Positions 1-6,612 of a DNA stretch of 6,612 nt are shown here, one piece after another. Below the pieces are notes generated by a model. It worked only from the letters and a program-made list of their open reading frames with translations. It was not told the origin of the DNA and did not search any database. The stretch is taken from contig CAIMEK010000550.1 in NCBI GenBank assembly GCA_903839965.1, positions 1 through 6,612 of the forward strand, in the 5' to 3' direction. Position numbers and translations under genes: made by a program. The number at the start of each line of letters is the position of its first letter. The stretch's first letter is position 1. This stretch comes from an uncultured Acetobacteraceae bacterium (GTDB lineage Bacteria > Pseudomonadota > Alphaproteobacteria > Acetobacterales > Acetobacteraceae).

Positions 1-617
<617 letters not shown>

Positions 618-644
618 GGGTATGCAGTCCTGGGCTGCGGGCGG

Positions 645-1784
645 TCAGCCGGCAGCGGCGGCGTCGTCGGCCAGCATCGGCAGATGCAGGCGGAATTCCG
701 TGCGTCCGGGGCGGCTGTCGACTTCGATGAGACCGCCGTGGTCGGAGACGATCTTCGCCACCAGCGACAGCCCCAGGCCGCTGCCCGAGGACTTGGAGGT
801 GACGAAGGGGTCGAACAGGTTGGAACGGATGTCCTCGGGGATGCCCGGCCCGTTGTCGCGCACCGCCACTACCATCGGCAGGTGCATGCGCCGGTCGCTG
901 CCCGGCACGGCCAGCCGCACCCCGTGCTGGAAGGCGGTGATCAGGGTGATCTCGCCGTTCGCCACGCCGCCGGAGGCGATCGCCTCGGCGGCGTTCTTCA
1001 CCAGGTTCAGCACCACCTGCACGAGCTGGTCGCGGTTGCCGTGCACCGGCGGCAGGCTGGGGTCGTAGATCTCGGTGAACCGGATGGCGGCGGCGAAACC
1101 GCTCTGGGCCAGTCGGCGGACATGCTCCATCACCCGGTGGATGTTGACCCCGCCATGCTCGATCGGCTTGGCGCCGAACATCTCCATGCGGTCGACCAGG
1201 GCGCGGATGCGGTCGGCCTCGTCGCGGATCAGCACGGTCAGCTCGCGGTCCGCGTCGCCGACGCTGCTCTCCAGCAACTGGGCGGCGCCGCGGATGCCCG
1301 AGAGCGGGTTCTTCACCTCGTGGGCCAGGATCGCCGCCATGCTGGTGACGCTGCGGGCGGCGCTGCGGAAGGTGAGCTGACGGTCCAGCGCGCGCGCCGC
1401 CGAGGCGTCCTGCAGCACCAGCAGCACCGAGCCCGGTTCCTCCGGCAGCGGCGCGCACTGCACGGCGATGCCGCGCTTGCGCAGCCGCGGGCTCTCGAAG
1501 GTCATGTCATGGTCGGAAACCGTCACCTCGCCCTGGCGCACCTGGGCGAGCAGCATGAAGGCCGGGTGGTCGGGCGGCACCAGGTCCACCAGCTTCATCT
1601 GCGCGAGTTGGCTGGCGGAAACGCCGAGGAAGTGTTCGGCCGCGTGGTTGGCGTAGGTGAAGCGGTTCTCGGCGTCGAGCACCACCATCGGCACCGGCAG
1701 GGCGGACAGCAGCGCCACGGCGTCGGGCGCCCGGCGCTGCGCCTGCCGCCCCAACGTGACGACGCCGGCATTGCGCAGGCTCAT
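645..1784 (-). CDS. ntrB: NtrB (GlnL) nitrogen-sensing histidine kinase
   Basis: Cytoplasmic PII-controlled sensor kinase/phosphatase that phosphorylates NtrC. The 379-aa length is normal for the family. Seen, in order: an N-terminal PAS domain (about 22-125, with VVLDAENRFTYANHAAEHFLG); a HisKA dimerisation helix with H-box AHEVKNPLSGIRGAAQLLE and phosphoacceptor H155; an N-box NLVKNAAEAI (260-269); G1 box RDNGPGIP (309-316); F-box LFDPFVTSK (323-331); G2 box GSGLGLS (334-340); and a C-terminal RPGRTEFRLHLP. No membrane segments are visible, as expected for NtrB and unlike NtrY. Its ATG overlaps the dusB stop as ATGA (1781-1784). A good Shine-Dalgarno GGAGG (CCTCC at 1789-1793 on the plus strand) lies inside the end of dusB, 4 bases before the start, so translational coupling is likely. 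All catalytic boxes are intact. Confidence 0.96.
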   Translation of the reverse strand: MSLRNAGVVTLGRQAQRRAPDAVALLSALPVPMVVLDAENRFTYANHAAEHFLGVSASQLAQMKLVDLVPPDHPAFMLLAQVRQGEVTVSDHDMTFESPRLRKRGIAVQCAPLPEEPGSVLLVLQDASAARALDRQLTFRSAARSVTSMAAILAHEVKNPLSGIRGAAQLLESSVGDADRELTVLIRDEADRIRALVDRMEMFGAKPIEHGGVNIHRVMEHVRRLAQSGFAAAIRFTEIYDPSLPPVHGNRDQLVQVVLNLVKNAAEAIASGGVANGEITLITAFQHGVRLAVPGSDRRMHLPMVVAVRDNGPGIPEDIRSNLFDPFVTSKSSGSGLGLSLVAKIVSDHGGLIEVDSRPGRTEFRLHLPMLADDAAAAG

Positions 1785-2839
1785 GCCGCCTCCGCCAGCA
1801 CGGCGTCGCGATCGCCGGCGCGGGTGGCACCGCGGGCGATCAGCGGCGCGTAGAACCGCTCGATCAGCGCCAGCACCGCCGGCACGTCGGCCAGCCGGTT
1901 GACCGTCGCGCGGAACCCGGCCGAACCGGGCAGGCCGCGCGAATACCAGGACAGGTGCTTGCGGGCGAGCCGCAGCCCGGGCTCGGTGCCGAAGTGGCTC
2001 AGGATCGAATGATAATGGCGCAGCATGATGATCTTCTGTTCGGCGAGCGGCGGCTCTGGCCGGCTCTCGCCGGTGCGCAGGAAGTGCGCGACCTGGGCGG
2101 GGAACCAGGGTCGGCCGCAGCAGCCCCGGCCGATCATCACCCCGTCGGCGCCGGAGCGCACCAACGCCTCGGCGGCATCCGCCTCGGTGACGATGTCGCC
2201 GTTGACGATCACCGGGATGCCGACGCTGTCCTTTACCTGGCGGACAAAATCCCAGTCGGCGGTGCCGGTGTAGAACCTCTGCCGGGTGCGGCCGTGCACG
2301 GTGACCATGCGGATGCCGCTTTGCTCGGCGATGCGCGCCAGCGCCGGGGCGTTCAGGCTGGCGTGGTCCCAGCCCATGCGCATCTTCAGGGTCACCGGCG
2401 CGGACACGGCGCGGACGGTGGCTTCCAGGATGCGGGCGGCGGTGGCCTCGTCACGCATCAGGGCGCTGCCGGCGCTCTGGCCGAGCGCCACCTTCTTCAC
2501 CGGGCAGCCGAAATTGATGTCGACGATGTCGGCTCCGCAATCCACCGCGATGCGCGCCGCCTCCGCCATCGCCGCCGGGTCGCAGCCGGCCAGTTGCAGG
2601 GAGGACGGCGTGCCCTCCAGCTCGGCCATGCGCAGCGTGGTGCGGTTGGCCCGCACCATCGCCCAGGAGGCGATCATCTCGGACACCACCAGCCCCGTGC
2701 CGAGTTCGCGGGCGAGGCGGCGGAACGGCAGGTCGGTGACACCGGACATCGGCGCCAGGATGACCGGCGTGTCGATCCGCACCCCCGCGCCGAGTTCGAT
2801 CGGACGCAGGCGCGGAGAAGTCATCCCGTTGTTGCCCAT
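1781..2839 (-). CDS. dusB: tRNA-dihydrouridine synthase, DusB/NifR3 family
   Basis: FMN-dependent enzyme that reduces uridine to dihydrouridine in the tRNA D-loop using NAD(P)H. At 352 aa it is of normal length. Seen: a TIM-barrel start with VILAPMSGVTDLPFRRL (26-42); SSLQLAGCDP (79-88); the catalytic-cysteine motif NFGCPVKKV with C112; LKMRMGWD (151-158) with the FMN-contacting lysine K152; VTVHGRTRQRFYTG (179-192); VNGDI (212-216); and MIGRGCCGRPW (235-245) for phosphate binding. An all-helical C-terminal domain follows. It is the first gene of dusB-ntrB-ntrC, the arrangement known as nifR3-ntrB-ntrC in alphaproteobacteria. The ATG at 2839 has no clear Shine-Dalgarno. A second in-frame ATG five codons later (2824) is also plausible because residues 1-5 are not part of the conserved core. 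The substrate uridine cannot be read from sequence; position 17 is inferred from E. coli DusB. Confidence 0.95.
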   Translation of the reverse strand: MGNNGMTSPRLRPIELGAGVRIDTPVILAPMSGVTDLPFRRLARELGTGLVVSEMIASWAMVRANRTTLRMAELEGTPSSLQLAGCDPAAMAEAARIAVDCGADIVDINFGCPVKKVALGQSAGSALMRDEATAARILEATVRAVSAPVTLKMRMGWDHASLNAPALARIAEQSGIRMVTVHGRTRQRFYTGTADWDFVRQVKDSVGIPVIVNGDIVTEADAAEALVRSGADGVMIGRGCCGRPWFPAQVAHFLRTGESRPEPPLAEQKIIMLRHYHSILSHFGTEPGLRLARKHLSWYSRGLPGSAGFRATVNRLADVPAVLALIERFYAPLIARGATRAGDRDAVLAEAA

Positions 2840-2946
2840 GATTTAGGCAAACTAGCCGAGGCCCCGGACCGGCGCAATGCCCAATACCCGGGCAAACCGT
2901 GGCAGCGCCGTTGGATGTGTTGCACGTTCGCGCTATGGGTGCGGGC
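2840..2946. promoter_or_regulatory. divergent intergenic region between dusB-ntrBC and ispDF
   Basis: This short spacer must hold the promoters of the leftward dusB-ntrB-ntrC operon and of rightward ispDF, since the two start back to back. No textbook sigma-70 site is visible. On the plus strand a weak pair TTGGAT-N17-TATGGG (TATGGG at 2934-2939) would start transcription close to the preferred ispDF ATG at 2947. Two short inverted repeats are present: TGCCC/GGGCA (2878-2882 and 2890-2894), and TTGCC/GGCAA (2832-2836 and 2846-2850), the second spanning the dusB start codon. Both have only 5-base arms and could be chance in this base composition. Confidence 0.35.
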
Positions 2947-4086
2947 ATGGCACGGTCCCGCATCGCCCTCCTGCTGGTTGCCGCCGGCACCGGCAACCGC
3001 TTCGGCGCCGAGACGCCGAAGCAGTTCCTGTCCATCGCCGGCCAGCCCGTCATCCGCCACGCGGCGGCGCGGCTGGCACCCGAGGTGGACCTCATCCAGC
3101 CCGTTGGCGATGCGGAGGCGATCGCGGCCGCGCTGGTGGGGCTCGAGCATCTGCCGGTGGTGCCGGGCGGCGCCACCCGCCAGGGGAGCGTGCTGGCCGG
3201 GCTGGAGGCGTTGGTGCCGTACGGGCCGGACGTGGTGCTGGTGCACGACGCCGCCCGCCCCTGCATTCCGCCCGGCACGGTGGCGGCGCTGCTGGCGGCG
3301 CTGGAAAATGCACCCGGCGCGATTCCAGGGGTGCCGGTGGCGGATACCCTCAAGCGGGGCGGGGCGGACGGGCGGATACTGGAGACGGTGCCGCGGGCCG
3401 GGCTGTTCCGGGCGCAGACCCCGCAGGCGTTCCGCTTTCCGCTGCTGCTGGCGCTGCACCGGGCGAGCCCGCCGGGGGTCACCGACGACGCCGCCGTGCT
3501 GGAGGCGGCCGGGCATGCGGTGGCGCTGGTGGCCGGCGGCGAGGGCAACATCAAGCTGACCTACCGGGAGGATCTGGTGCGGCTGGAACGCGAACTGCTG
3601 GGCGCGATGCTGCCGCGGGTGGGCACCGGCTTCGACGTGCACGTGCTGGCCGAGGGCCGGAAACTGATCCTGTGCGGCGTGGAAGTGCCGCACGAGCGCG
3701 GGCTGGCCGGCCATTCCGATGCCGATGTGGGCATCCACGCGCTGTGCGACGCGATCTATGGCGCGCTGGCCGAGGGCGATATCGGGCGGCACTTCCCGCC
3801 CAGCCAGGCGGAATGGAAGGATGCCGATTCGGCGCGCTTCCTGCGCCATGCCGCGGAACGCATCGCCGCGCGCGGCGGCCTGCTGGCCAATGCCGACGTT
3901 ACCCTGATCTGCGAGCGGCCCAAGATCACCCCGCATGCCCCGCGCATGATCGCCCGGCTGGCCGAGATCCTCGGGGTGGGCGAGGACCGCATTTCCGTCA
4001 AGGCGACCACCACCGAACGGCTGGGGTTCACCGGGCGGATGGAGGGCATCGCCGCGCAGGCGGTGGCGACGGTGCTGGTGCCTTGA
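2947..4086 (+). CDS. ispDF: bifunctional IspD/IspF, MEP isoprenoid pathway
   Basis: Fused enzyme of the non-mevalonate pathway. The IspD half forms CDP-methylerythritol from MEP and CTP; the IspF half cyclises the later phosphorylated intermediate to 2-C-methyl-D-erythritol 2,4-cyclodiphosphate, releasing CMP. Numbering from the ATG at 2947 (379 aa): IspD has VAAGTGNRFG (11-20) with R18, TPKQF with K25, VLVHDAARP (97-105), AQTPQAF (156-162), TDDAAVLEAAG (179-189) and NIKLTYREDL with K203. IspF begins almost directly at about 224 with VGTGFDVH (metal ligands D230, H232), GHSDADVGIHALCDAI (H264), ICERPKITPH and ATTTERLGFTGRMEGIAAQA. The frame is open upstream to a GTG at 2899 and an ATG at 2935. 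The ATG at 2947 is preferred because the IspD fold starts within a few residues and GGGTG at 2938-2942 can serve as a weak ribosome site. Fused IspDF is typical of alphaproteobacteria. Confidence 0.95.
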   Translation: MARSRIALLLVAAGTGNRFGAETPKQFLSIAGQPVIRHAAARLAPEVDLIQPVGDAEAIAAALVGLEHLPVVPGGATRQGSVLAGLEALVPYGPDVVLVHDAARPCIPPGTVAALLAALENAPGAIPGVPVADTLKRGGADGRILETVPRAGLFRAQTPQAFRFPLLLALHRASPPGVTDDAAVLEAAGHAVALVAGGEGNIKLTYREDLVRLERELLGAMLPRVGTGFDVHVLAEGRKLILCGVEVPHERGLAGHSDADVGIHALCDAIYGALAEGDIGRHFPPSQAEWKDADSARFLRHAAERIAARGGLLANADVTLICERPKITPHAPRMIARLAEILGVGEDRISVKATTTERLGFTGRMEGIAAQAVATVLVP

Positions 4087-4126
4087 TGCGGATCAAAGCG
4101 GCGGGGTCGGCGGCAGCCTAGCGTTG

Positions 4127-4143
4127 CCCGGAACCTTCCCGGG
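4127..4143 (+). promoter_or_regulatory. small inverted repeat abutting the ribosome site of the CMD-family gene
   Basis: CCCGG (4127-4131) pairs with CCGGG (4139-4143) across a 7-base loop, and the right arm includes the first bases of the Shine-Dalgarno GGGAG (4141-4145) of the gene starting at 4152. In mRNA this could partly hide the ribosome site. There is no T-tract, so it is not an intrinsic terminator for ispDF. The short GC-only arms mean chance occurrence is quite possible. Confidence 0.25.
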
Positions 4144-4151
4144 AGAACACC

Positions 4152-4514
4152 ATGCACGAGAACTGGGCCGAGCTGGCCGCCGGCCTGTCGACGCCGCTGA
4201 AGGAACTGCGCGGCGGCGCGACCGACGTGATGAAGGGGTTCTCCGCGCTGGCACGGGCCGCGCTCGAGCCGCATGCGCTCGACACCAAGACGAAGGAACT
4301 GATCGCGCTGGCGATCGGGGTGGCCACAAGGTGCGACGCCTGCATCGCCTTCCATGCCGAGGCCGCGCTGCGCCAGGGCGCCACCCGCGCGGAGGTGATG
4401 GAGACCATGGGCATGGCGATCTACATGGGGGCGGGCCCGTCGGTGATGTACGCCGCGCAGGCCGTCGAGGCGTACGACCAGTTCGCCGCCGCCAAGGACC
4501 CCGCTGCGGCCTGA
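4152..4514 (+). CDS. carboxymuconolactone decarboxylase (CMD)/AhpD-like family protein
   Basis: Small all-helical 120-aa protein of the CMD/AhpD superfamily. Seen: the family core TKTKELIALAIGVATRCDACIAFHAEAALRQGAT, shown here by its parts: E49, then C61-x2-C64-x3-H68, followed by the helix with GATRAEVMETMGMAIYMGAGPS (about 76-96). The CxxC plus histidine (with E49) is the AhpD-type proton-relay and redox arrangement, pointing to a thiol peroxidase/disulfide reductase role rather than a true decarboxylase, which typically lacks the cysteine pair. There is no signal peptide or membrane segment, so it is cytosolic. The ATG at 4152 has GGGAG six bases upstream. It lies 65 bases after ispDF and 94 bases before the isomerase gene, on the same strand. 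The hairpin after its stop suggests it is not simply co-transcribed with the sugar genes. The specific partner or substrate cannot be told from sequence. Confidence 0.9.
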   Translation: MHENWAELAAGLSTPLKELRGGATDVMKGFSALARAALEPHALDTKTKELIALAIGVATRCDACIAFHAEAALRQGATRAEVMETMGMAIYMGAGPSVMYAAQAVEAYDQFAAAKDPAAA

Positions 4515-4517
4515 CCG

Positions 4518-4545
4518 CCGGGCCGCCCCTGCTGGGCAAGCCCGG
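4518..4545 (+). terminator. nested GC hairpin after the CMD-family gene, possible terminator or attenuator
   Basis: Starting four bases after the stop codon, CCGGGC (4518-4523) pairs with GCCCGG (4540-4545). Inside it GCCC (4525-4528) pairs with GGGC (4534-4537) around a 5-base loop CTGCT, leaving only a 1-base and a 2-base internal mismatch. That gives about 10 GC pairs in one stem. The following bases (AGCAACCGC) contain no T-tract, so it is not a classical intrinsic terminator. It could still pause polymerase, protect the upstream mRNA 3' end, or separate the ispDF-CMD transcript from the sugar operon. Confidence 0.4.
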
Positions 4546-4561
4546 AGCAACCGCTTATCAT
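4533..4561 (+). promoter_or_regulatory. candidate sigma-70 promoter for the isomerase-kinase operon
   Basis: TGGGCA (4533-4538, four of six matches to TTGACA) is followed after exactly 17 bases by TATCAT (4556-4561, five of six matches to TATAAT). Transcription would begin near 4568, leaving a leader of about 40 bases that carries the strong ribosome site at 4595. The -35 element lies inside the hairpin described at 4518-4545. The A/T-richer TTATCAT stands out in GC-rich surroundings. Confidence 0.4.
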
Positions 4562-4594
4562 GCAGGGCGTGACGCCGGGCATCAGGGCCGGGGC

Positions 4595-4602
4595 GAAGGA
4601 GG
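4595..4602 (+). promoter_or_regulatory. strong Shine-Dalgarno of the isomerase gene
   Basis: GAAGGAGG, a near-perfect anti-16S match, ends six bases before the ATG at 4609. It fixes this start and is clearly stronger than the ribosome sites of most genes in the window, implying efficient translation of the isomerase. Confidence 0.8.
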
Positions 4603-4608
4603 AAACCA

Positions 4609-6024
4609 ATGCCAAACCGCAAGATGACGATGGCAGTGATCGTCGGCAACCGCGGCTTCTTTCCGGACCATCTGGCCAAGTCAGGCCGCAGCGAAATGAT
4701 GGCGGCGCTCGAGCAGGCCGGCTACGGCTGCATCGTGCTGGACGACACACAGACGAAACACGGCGCGGTGGAAAGCTTCGAGGACGCCAAGCGCTGCGCT
4801 GCCCTGTTCAAGCAGCACCGCGAGCAGATCGACGGGGTGATCGTCACGCTGCCGAATTTCGGCGACGAGCGCGCGGTGGTGGAAACCCTGCACCTGGCCA
4901 AGCTCGGCGTGCCGGTGCTGGTGCAGGCGACCCCGGACAGCCCGGGCAAGATGGGCATTACCCACCGGCGCGACGGCTTCTGCGGCAAGATGTCGGTGTG
5001 CAACAACCTCCGGCAGTACGGCATCCCCTTCTCGCTGACCACGCTGCACACGGTGAGCCCGGACAGCGACTCCTTCCGGGCCGACCTGGACTGGTTCGGC
5101 GCGGTGTGCCGCGTTGCCAACGGGCTGCGCACTTTGCGCGTGGGCTGCATCGGCGCGCGGCCGACCAACTTCAACACCGTGCGCTACAGCGAGAAACTGC
5201 TGCAGGCCAGCGGGATCTCCACCGAGACGGTGGACCTTTCCGACATCCTCGGCCGCATCCAGCGGCTGCAGGACGACGACGCGGGCACCCAGCGCAAGCT
5301 CGCCGAGATCAAGGCCTACGTGAGCAACAAGGGCATTCCCGACGCGGCGCTGATGAAGATGGCCAAGCTCGGCGCCGTCATCGAGGACTGGATGCACGTC
5401 AACGAGATCGCGGTGAGCGCGGTGCAGTGCTGGACGGCGATGGAGGAGTTCTTCGGCGTCGTGCCGTGCACGGTGATGAGCATGATGAGCAACGACCTGC
5501 TGGCGAGCGCGTGCGAGGCCGATATCTGCGGCACCATCAGCATGCACGCGCTGGCGCTGGCCTCGCAAACCCCGAGCGCGCTGCTCGACTGGAACAACAA
5601 CTACGGCGAGGACCCGGACAAGGCGGTGTGCTTCCATTGCAGCAACCTGCCGAAGCACTTCTTCGTCGAGGCGAGCATGGACTACCAGGCGATCATCGCC
5701 GGCACCGTGGGCAAGGAAAACGCGTTCGGCACGCTGGCCGGGCGGGTGAAGGCCGGGCCGATGAGCTATGCCCGCTTCTCCACCGACGACACCGCCGGCG
5801 TGATCCGCGGCTACCTGGGCCAGGGCAATTTCACCAGCGATCCGCTGACCACCTTCGGCGGGGCGGGCGTGGTGCAGATACCCGACCTGCAGGGGCTGCT
5901 GCACTTCATCTGCGAGAACGGGTTCGAACACCACGTGGCGGCGAACTTCTCCTCCACGGCGGGCGCGGTGCAGGAAGCGGCGACGCGCTACCTGGGCTGG
6001 CAGATGCATCGGCATGGCAGCTGA
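4609..6024 (+). CDS. L-fucose/L-arabinose isomerase family protein (sugar aldose-ketose isomerase)
   Basis: Probable metal-dependent aldose-ketose isomerase of 471 aa, shorter than E. coli FucI (about 590) and a little shorter than AraA (about 500). Seen: a Rossmann-like N-terminal domain (VIVGNRGFFPDH at 10-21, GVIVTLPNFGDE at 76-87); a family signature RRDGFCGKMSVCNNLRQYGIPF region at 120-141; a second domain RVGCIGARPTNFNTVRY (177-193); and a C-terminal catalytic part. Likely metal ligands by comparison with FucI/AraA are E303 (ACEADICG), D327 (LLDWNNNYGED) and a C-terminal histidine H441 or H442 (EHHVAANFSS). H343 lies in the conserved FHCSN segment. It has 13 cysteines, and no signal peptide, so it is cytosolic. 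An AraB-like kinase gene starts 18 bases downstream, so the product is probably a ketose that this kinase phosphorylates. L-arabinose to L-ribulose is the first guess; L-fucose, D-arabinose or another pentose is not excluded. The fold family is confident, the substrate is not. Confidence 0.85.
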   Translation: MPNRKMTMAVIVGNRGFFPDHLAKSGRSEMMAALEQAGYGCIVLDDTQTKHGAVESFEDAKRCAALFKQHREQIDGVIVTLPNFGDERAVVETLHLAKLGVPVLVQATPDSPGKMGITHRRDGFCGKMSVCNNLRQYGIPFSLTTLHTVSPDSDSFRADLDWFGAVCRVANGLRTLRVGCIGARPTNFNTVRYSEKLLQASGISTETVDLSDILGRIQRLQDDDAGTQRKLAEIKAYVSNKGIPDAALMKMAKLGAVIEDWMHVNEIAVSAVQCWTAMEEFFGVVPCTVMSMMSNDLLASACEADICGTISMHALALASQTPSALLDWNNNYGEDPDKAVCFHCSNLPKHFFVEASMDYQAIIAGTVGKENAFGTLAGRVKAGPMSYARFSTDDTAGVIRGYLGQGNFTSDPLTTFGGAGVVQIPDLQGLLHFICENGFEHHVAANFSSTAGAVQEAATRYLGWQMHRHGS

Positions 6025-6042
6025 CCGGGACGGAATGCGGCC

Positions 6043-6612
6043 ATGACAATTGTTGCGGGCGTTGATTTCGGCACGCTCAGCGTGCGCGTTTCCATCGTCG
6101 ATAGCGGGCGGGGGCTGATTGCCTCCGCCGTTGGCGAATATCCGCTGCACCGGCGCTCCGATGACCCGGATTACGCCACGCAGTCGCACGACGACCAGAT
6201 GCAGGCGCTGGCCGTCGCGACGCGAAAGGCGGTGGCGGAGGCCGGGGTTTCCGCTGCCGACGTAGCGGCGATCGCGCTCGACACCACGGGCTCGAGCGTT
6301 ATACCGGTGGACGCGGCGATGCAGCCGCTCGGCGAGTACTATCTGTGGTGCGACCATCGGGCGAAGGGCGAGGCCGAGGAGATTACCGCGGCGGCGCATC
6401 GGGAGAACCTGGCGGCGATCGAGTGGTGCGGCGGGGTTTATTCGGCGGAATGGGGGTGGGCCAAGCTGCTGCACTGGCTGCGGCACAACCCGGACAAACG
6501 AACGGCCTTCGCCAGCGCGTTCGAGAACTGCGACATGGTGGCGGCGACGCTGGCCGGCATTGCCGATCCGCACCGGGTCAAGCGCAGCGTCTGCGCGATG
6601 GGCCACAAATGG
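6043..6612 (+). CDS. araB: AraB-like ribulokinase, FGGY family (5' 190 codons; 3' end outside window)
   Basis: Sugar kinase that transfers phosphate from ATP to a ketopentose, classically L-ribulose to L-ribulose 5-phosphate. Seen: the FGGY N-terminal phosphate-binding start VAGVDFGTLSVRVSIVD (4-20); AIALDTTGSSVIPVD (76-90); LWCDHRAKGEAEEIT (101-115); GGVYSAEWGWAKLLHWLR (130-147); the ENCDMVAATLAG segment (161-172); and CAMGHKW (184-190), where the window stops. These segments follow E. coli AraB closely from memory (LDFGSDSVR, VDSTGS, WKDHTAVEEAEEIT, GGIYSSEWFWAK, AGHKSLW), which separates it from xylulokinase and glycerol kinase. The frame is open from the ATG to the right edge. GGGACGG lies about 10 bases upstream of the ATG, and the gap to the isomerase stop is 18 bases, so the two are one operon. 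Codon use is less GC-biased than in its neighbour (seven GTT valines plus ATA, GTA and two CGA codons). Confidence 0.88.
   Translation, partial: MTIVAGVDFGTLSVRVSIVDSGRGLIASAVGEYPLHRRSDDPDYATQSHDDQMQALAVATRKAVAEAGVSAADVAAIALDTTGSSVIPVDAAMQPLGEYYLWCDHRAKGEAEEITAAAHRENLAAIEWCGGVYSAEWGWAKLLHWLRHNPDKRTAFASAFENCDMVAATLAGIADPHRVKRSVCAMGHKW

Noticed and set aside
2949..2964. TGGCAC element resembling the -24 box of a sigma-54 promoter at the start of ispDF
   Set aside because: The GC expected at -12 is off by one position and the TT is missing; it is also inside the ispDF coding sequence.
1955..3559. Long plus-strand open frame (534 codons) across dusB and the start of ispDF
   Set aside because: It crosses two well-supported genes in a wrong frame and shows only Arg/Ala/Gly/Trp-rich low-complexity sequence.
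4087..4151. Intrinsic terminator or extra small gene between ispDF and the CMD-family gene
   Set aside because: Only a 5-base GC inverted repeat is present, without a T-tract, and no open frame with a ribosome site fits in the spacer.
4249..4263. TGGCAC-N5-GCGC resembling a sigma-54 promoter
   Set aside because: Spacing of GG and GC fits, but the TT of the -12 box is absent and it lies inside the CMD-family coding region with no gene start nearby.
4560..6065. Plus-strand open frame of 501 codons overlapping the isomerase in another frame
   Set aside because: Gly/Arg/Ala-rich translation without motifs; a frame shadow of the isomerase gene.
4681..6606. Long minus-strand open frame (641 codons) opposite the isomerase and kinase genes
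   Set aside because: Antisense shadow with a His/Arg/Ala/Val-rich composition. The plus-strand isomerase has a strong ribosome site and recognisable motifs.

Overview
The window comes from a GC-rich bacterium, most likely an alphaproteobacterium of the Rhodospirillales/Acetobacterales type. Three things support this: the very high third-position GC, the gene order dusB(nifR3)-ntrB-ntrC, and the fused bifunctional ispDF gene that faces away from it. This assignment is inferred from gene content and order; no database was searched.

Left half (1-2839, minus strand): a tightly packed operon read right to left. It holds dusB (tRNA dihydrouridine synthase, NifR3 type), ntrB (PAS-HisKA-HATPase nitrogen sensor kinase) and ntrC (sigma-54 response regulator, cut by the window edge after residue 205). 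dusB and ntrB overlap by 4 bases (ATGA), and ntrB and ntrC are 27 bases apart. In relatives this operon usually continues with ntrY-ntrX, which would lie beyond the left edge.

Middle (2840-4086): a divergent intergenic region of about 107 bases separates dusB from ispDF on the plus strand. ispDF encodes the third and fifth steps of the MEP isoprenoid pathway in one protein. It is followed by a small carboxymuconolactone decarboxylase/AhpD-like protein with a CxxC-x3-H redox motif (4152-4514). A GC-rich nested hairpin sits right after that gene, and a sigma-70-like promoter candidate overlaps the hairpin's 3' part.

Right part (4609-6612): a probable sugar-catabolic operon. A member of the L-fucose/L-arabinose isomerase family (471 aa), with a very strong Shine-Dalgarno, is followed 18 bases later by an AraB-like ribulokinase of the FGGY family, cut by the right edge. 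Together they suggest conversion of an aldose to a ketose and then to a ketose phosphate. The sugar is probably a pentose such as L-arabinose, but the isomerase is not a standard AraA, so the true substrate is open. No epimerase, aldolase, transporter or regulator for this pathway lies in the window.

No RNA genes, mobile elements or CRISPR arrays were seen. The least conventional part is the isomerase/ribulokinase pair and its promoter region; the rest is ordinary alphaproteobacterial core genome.
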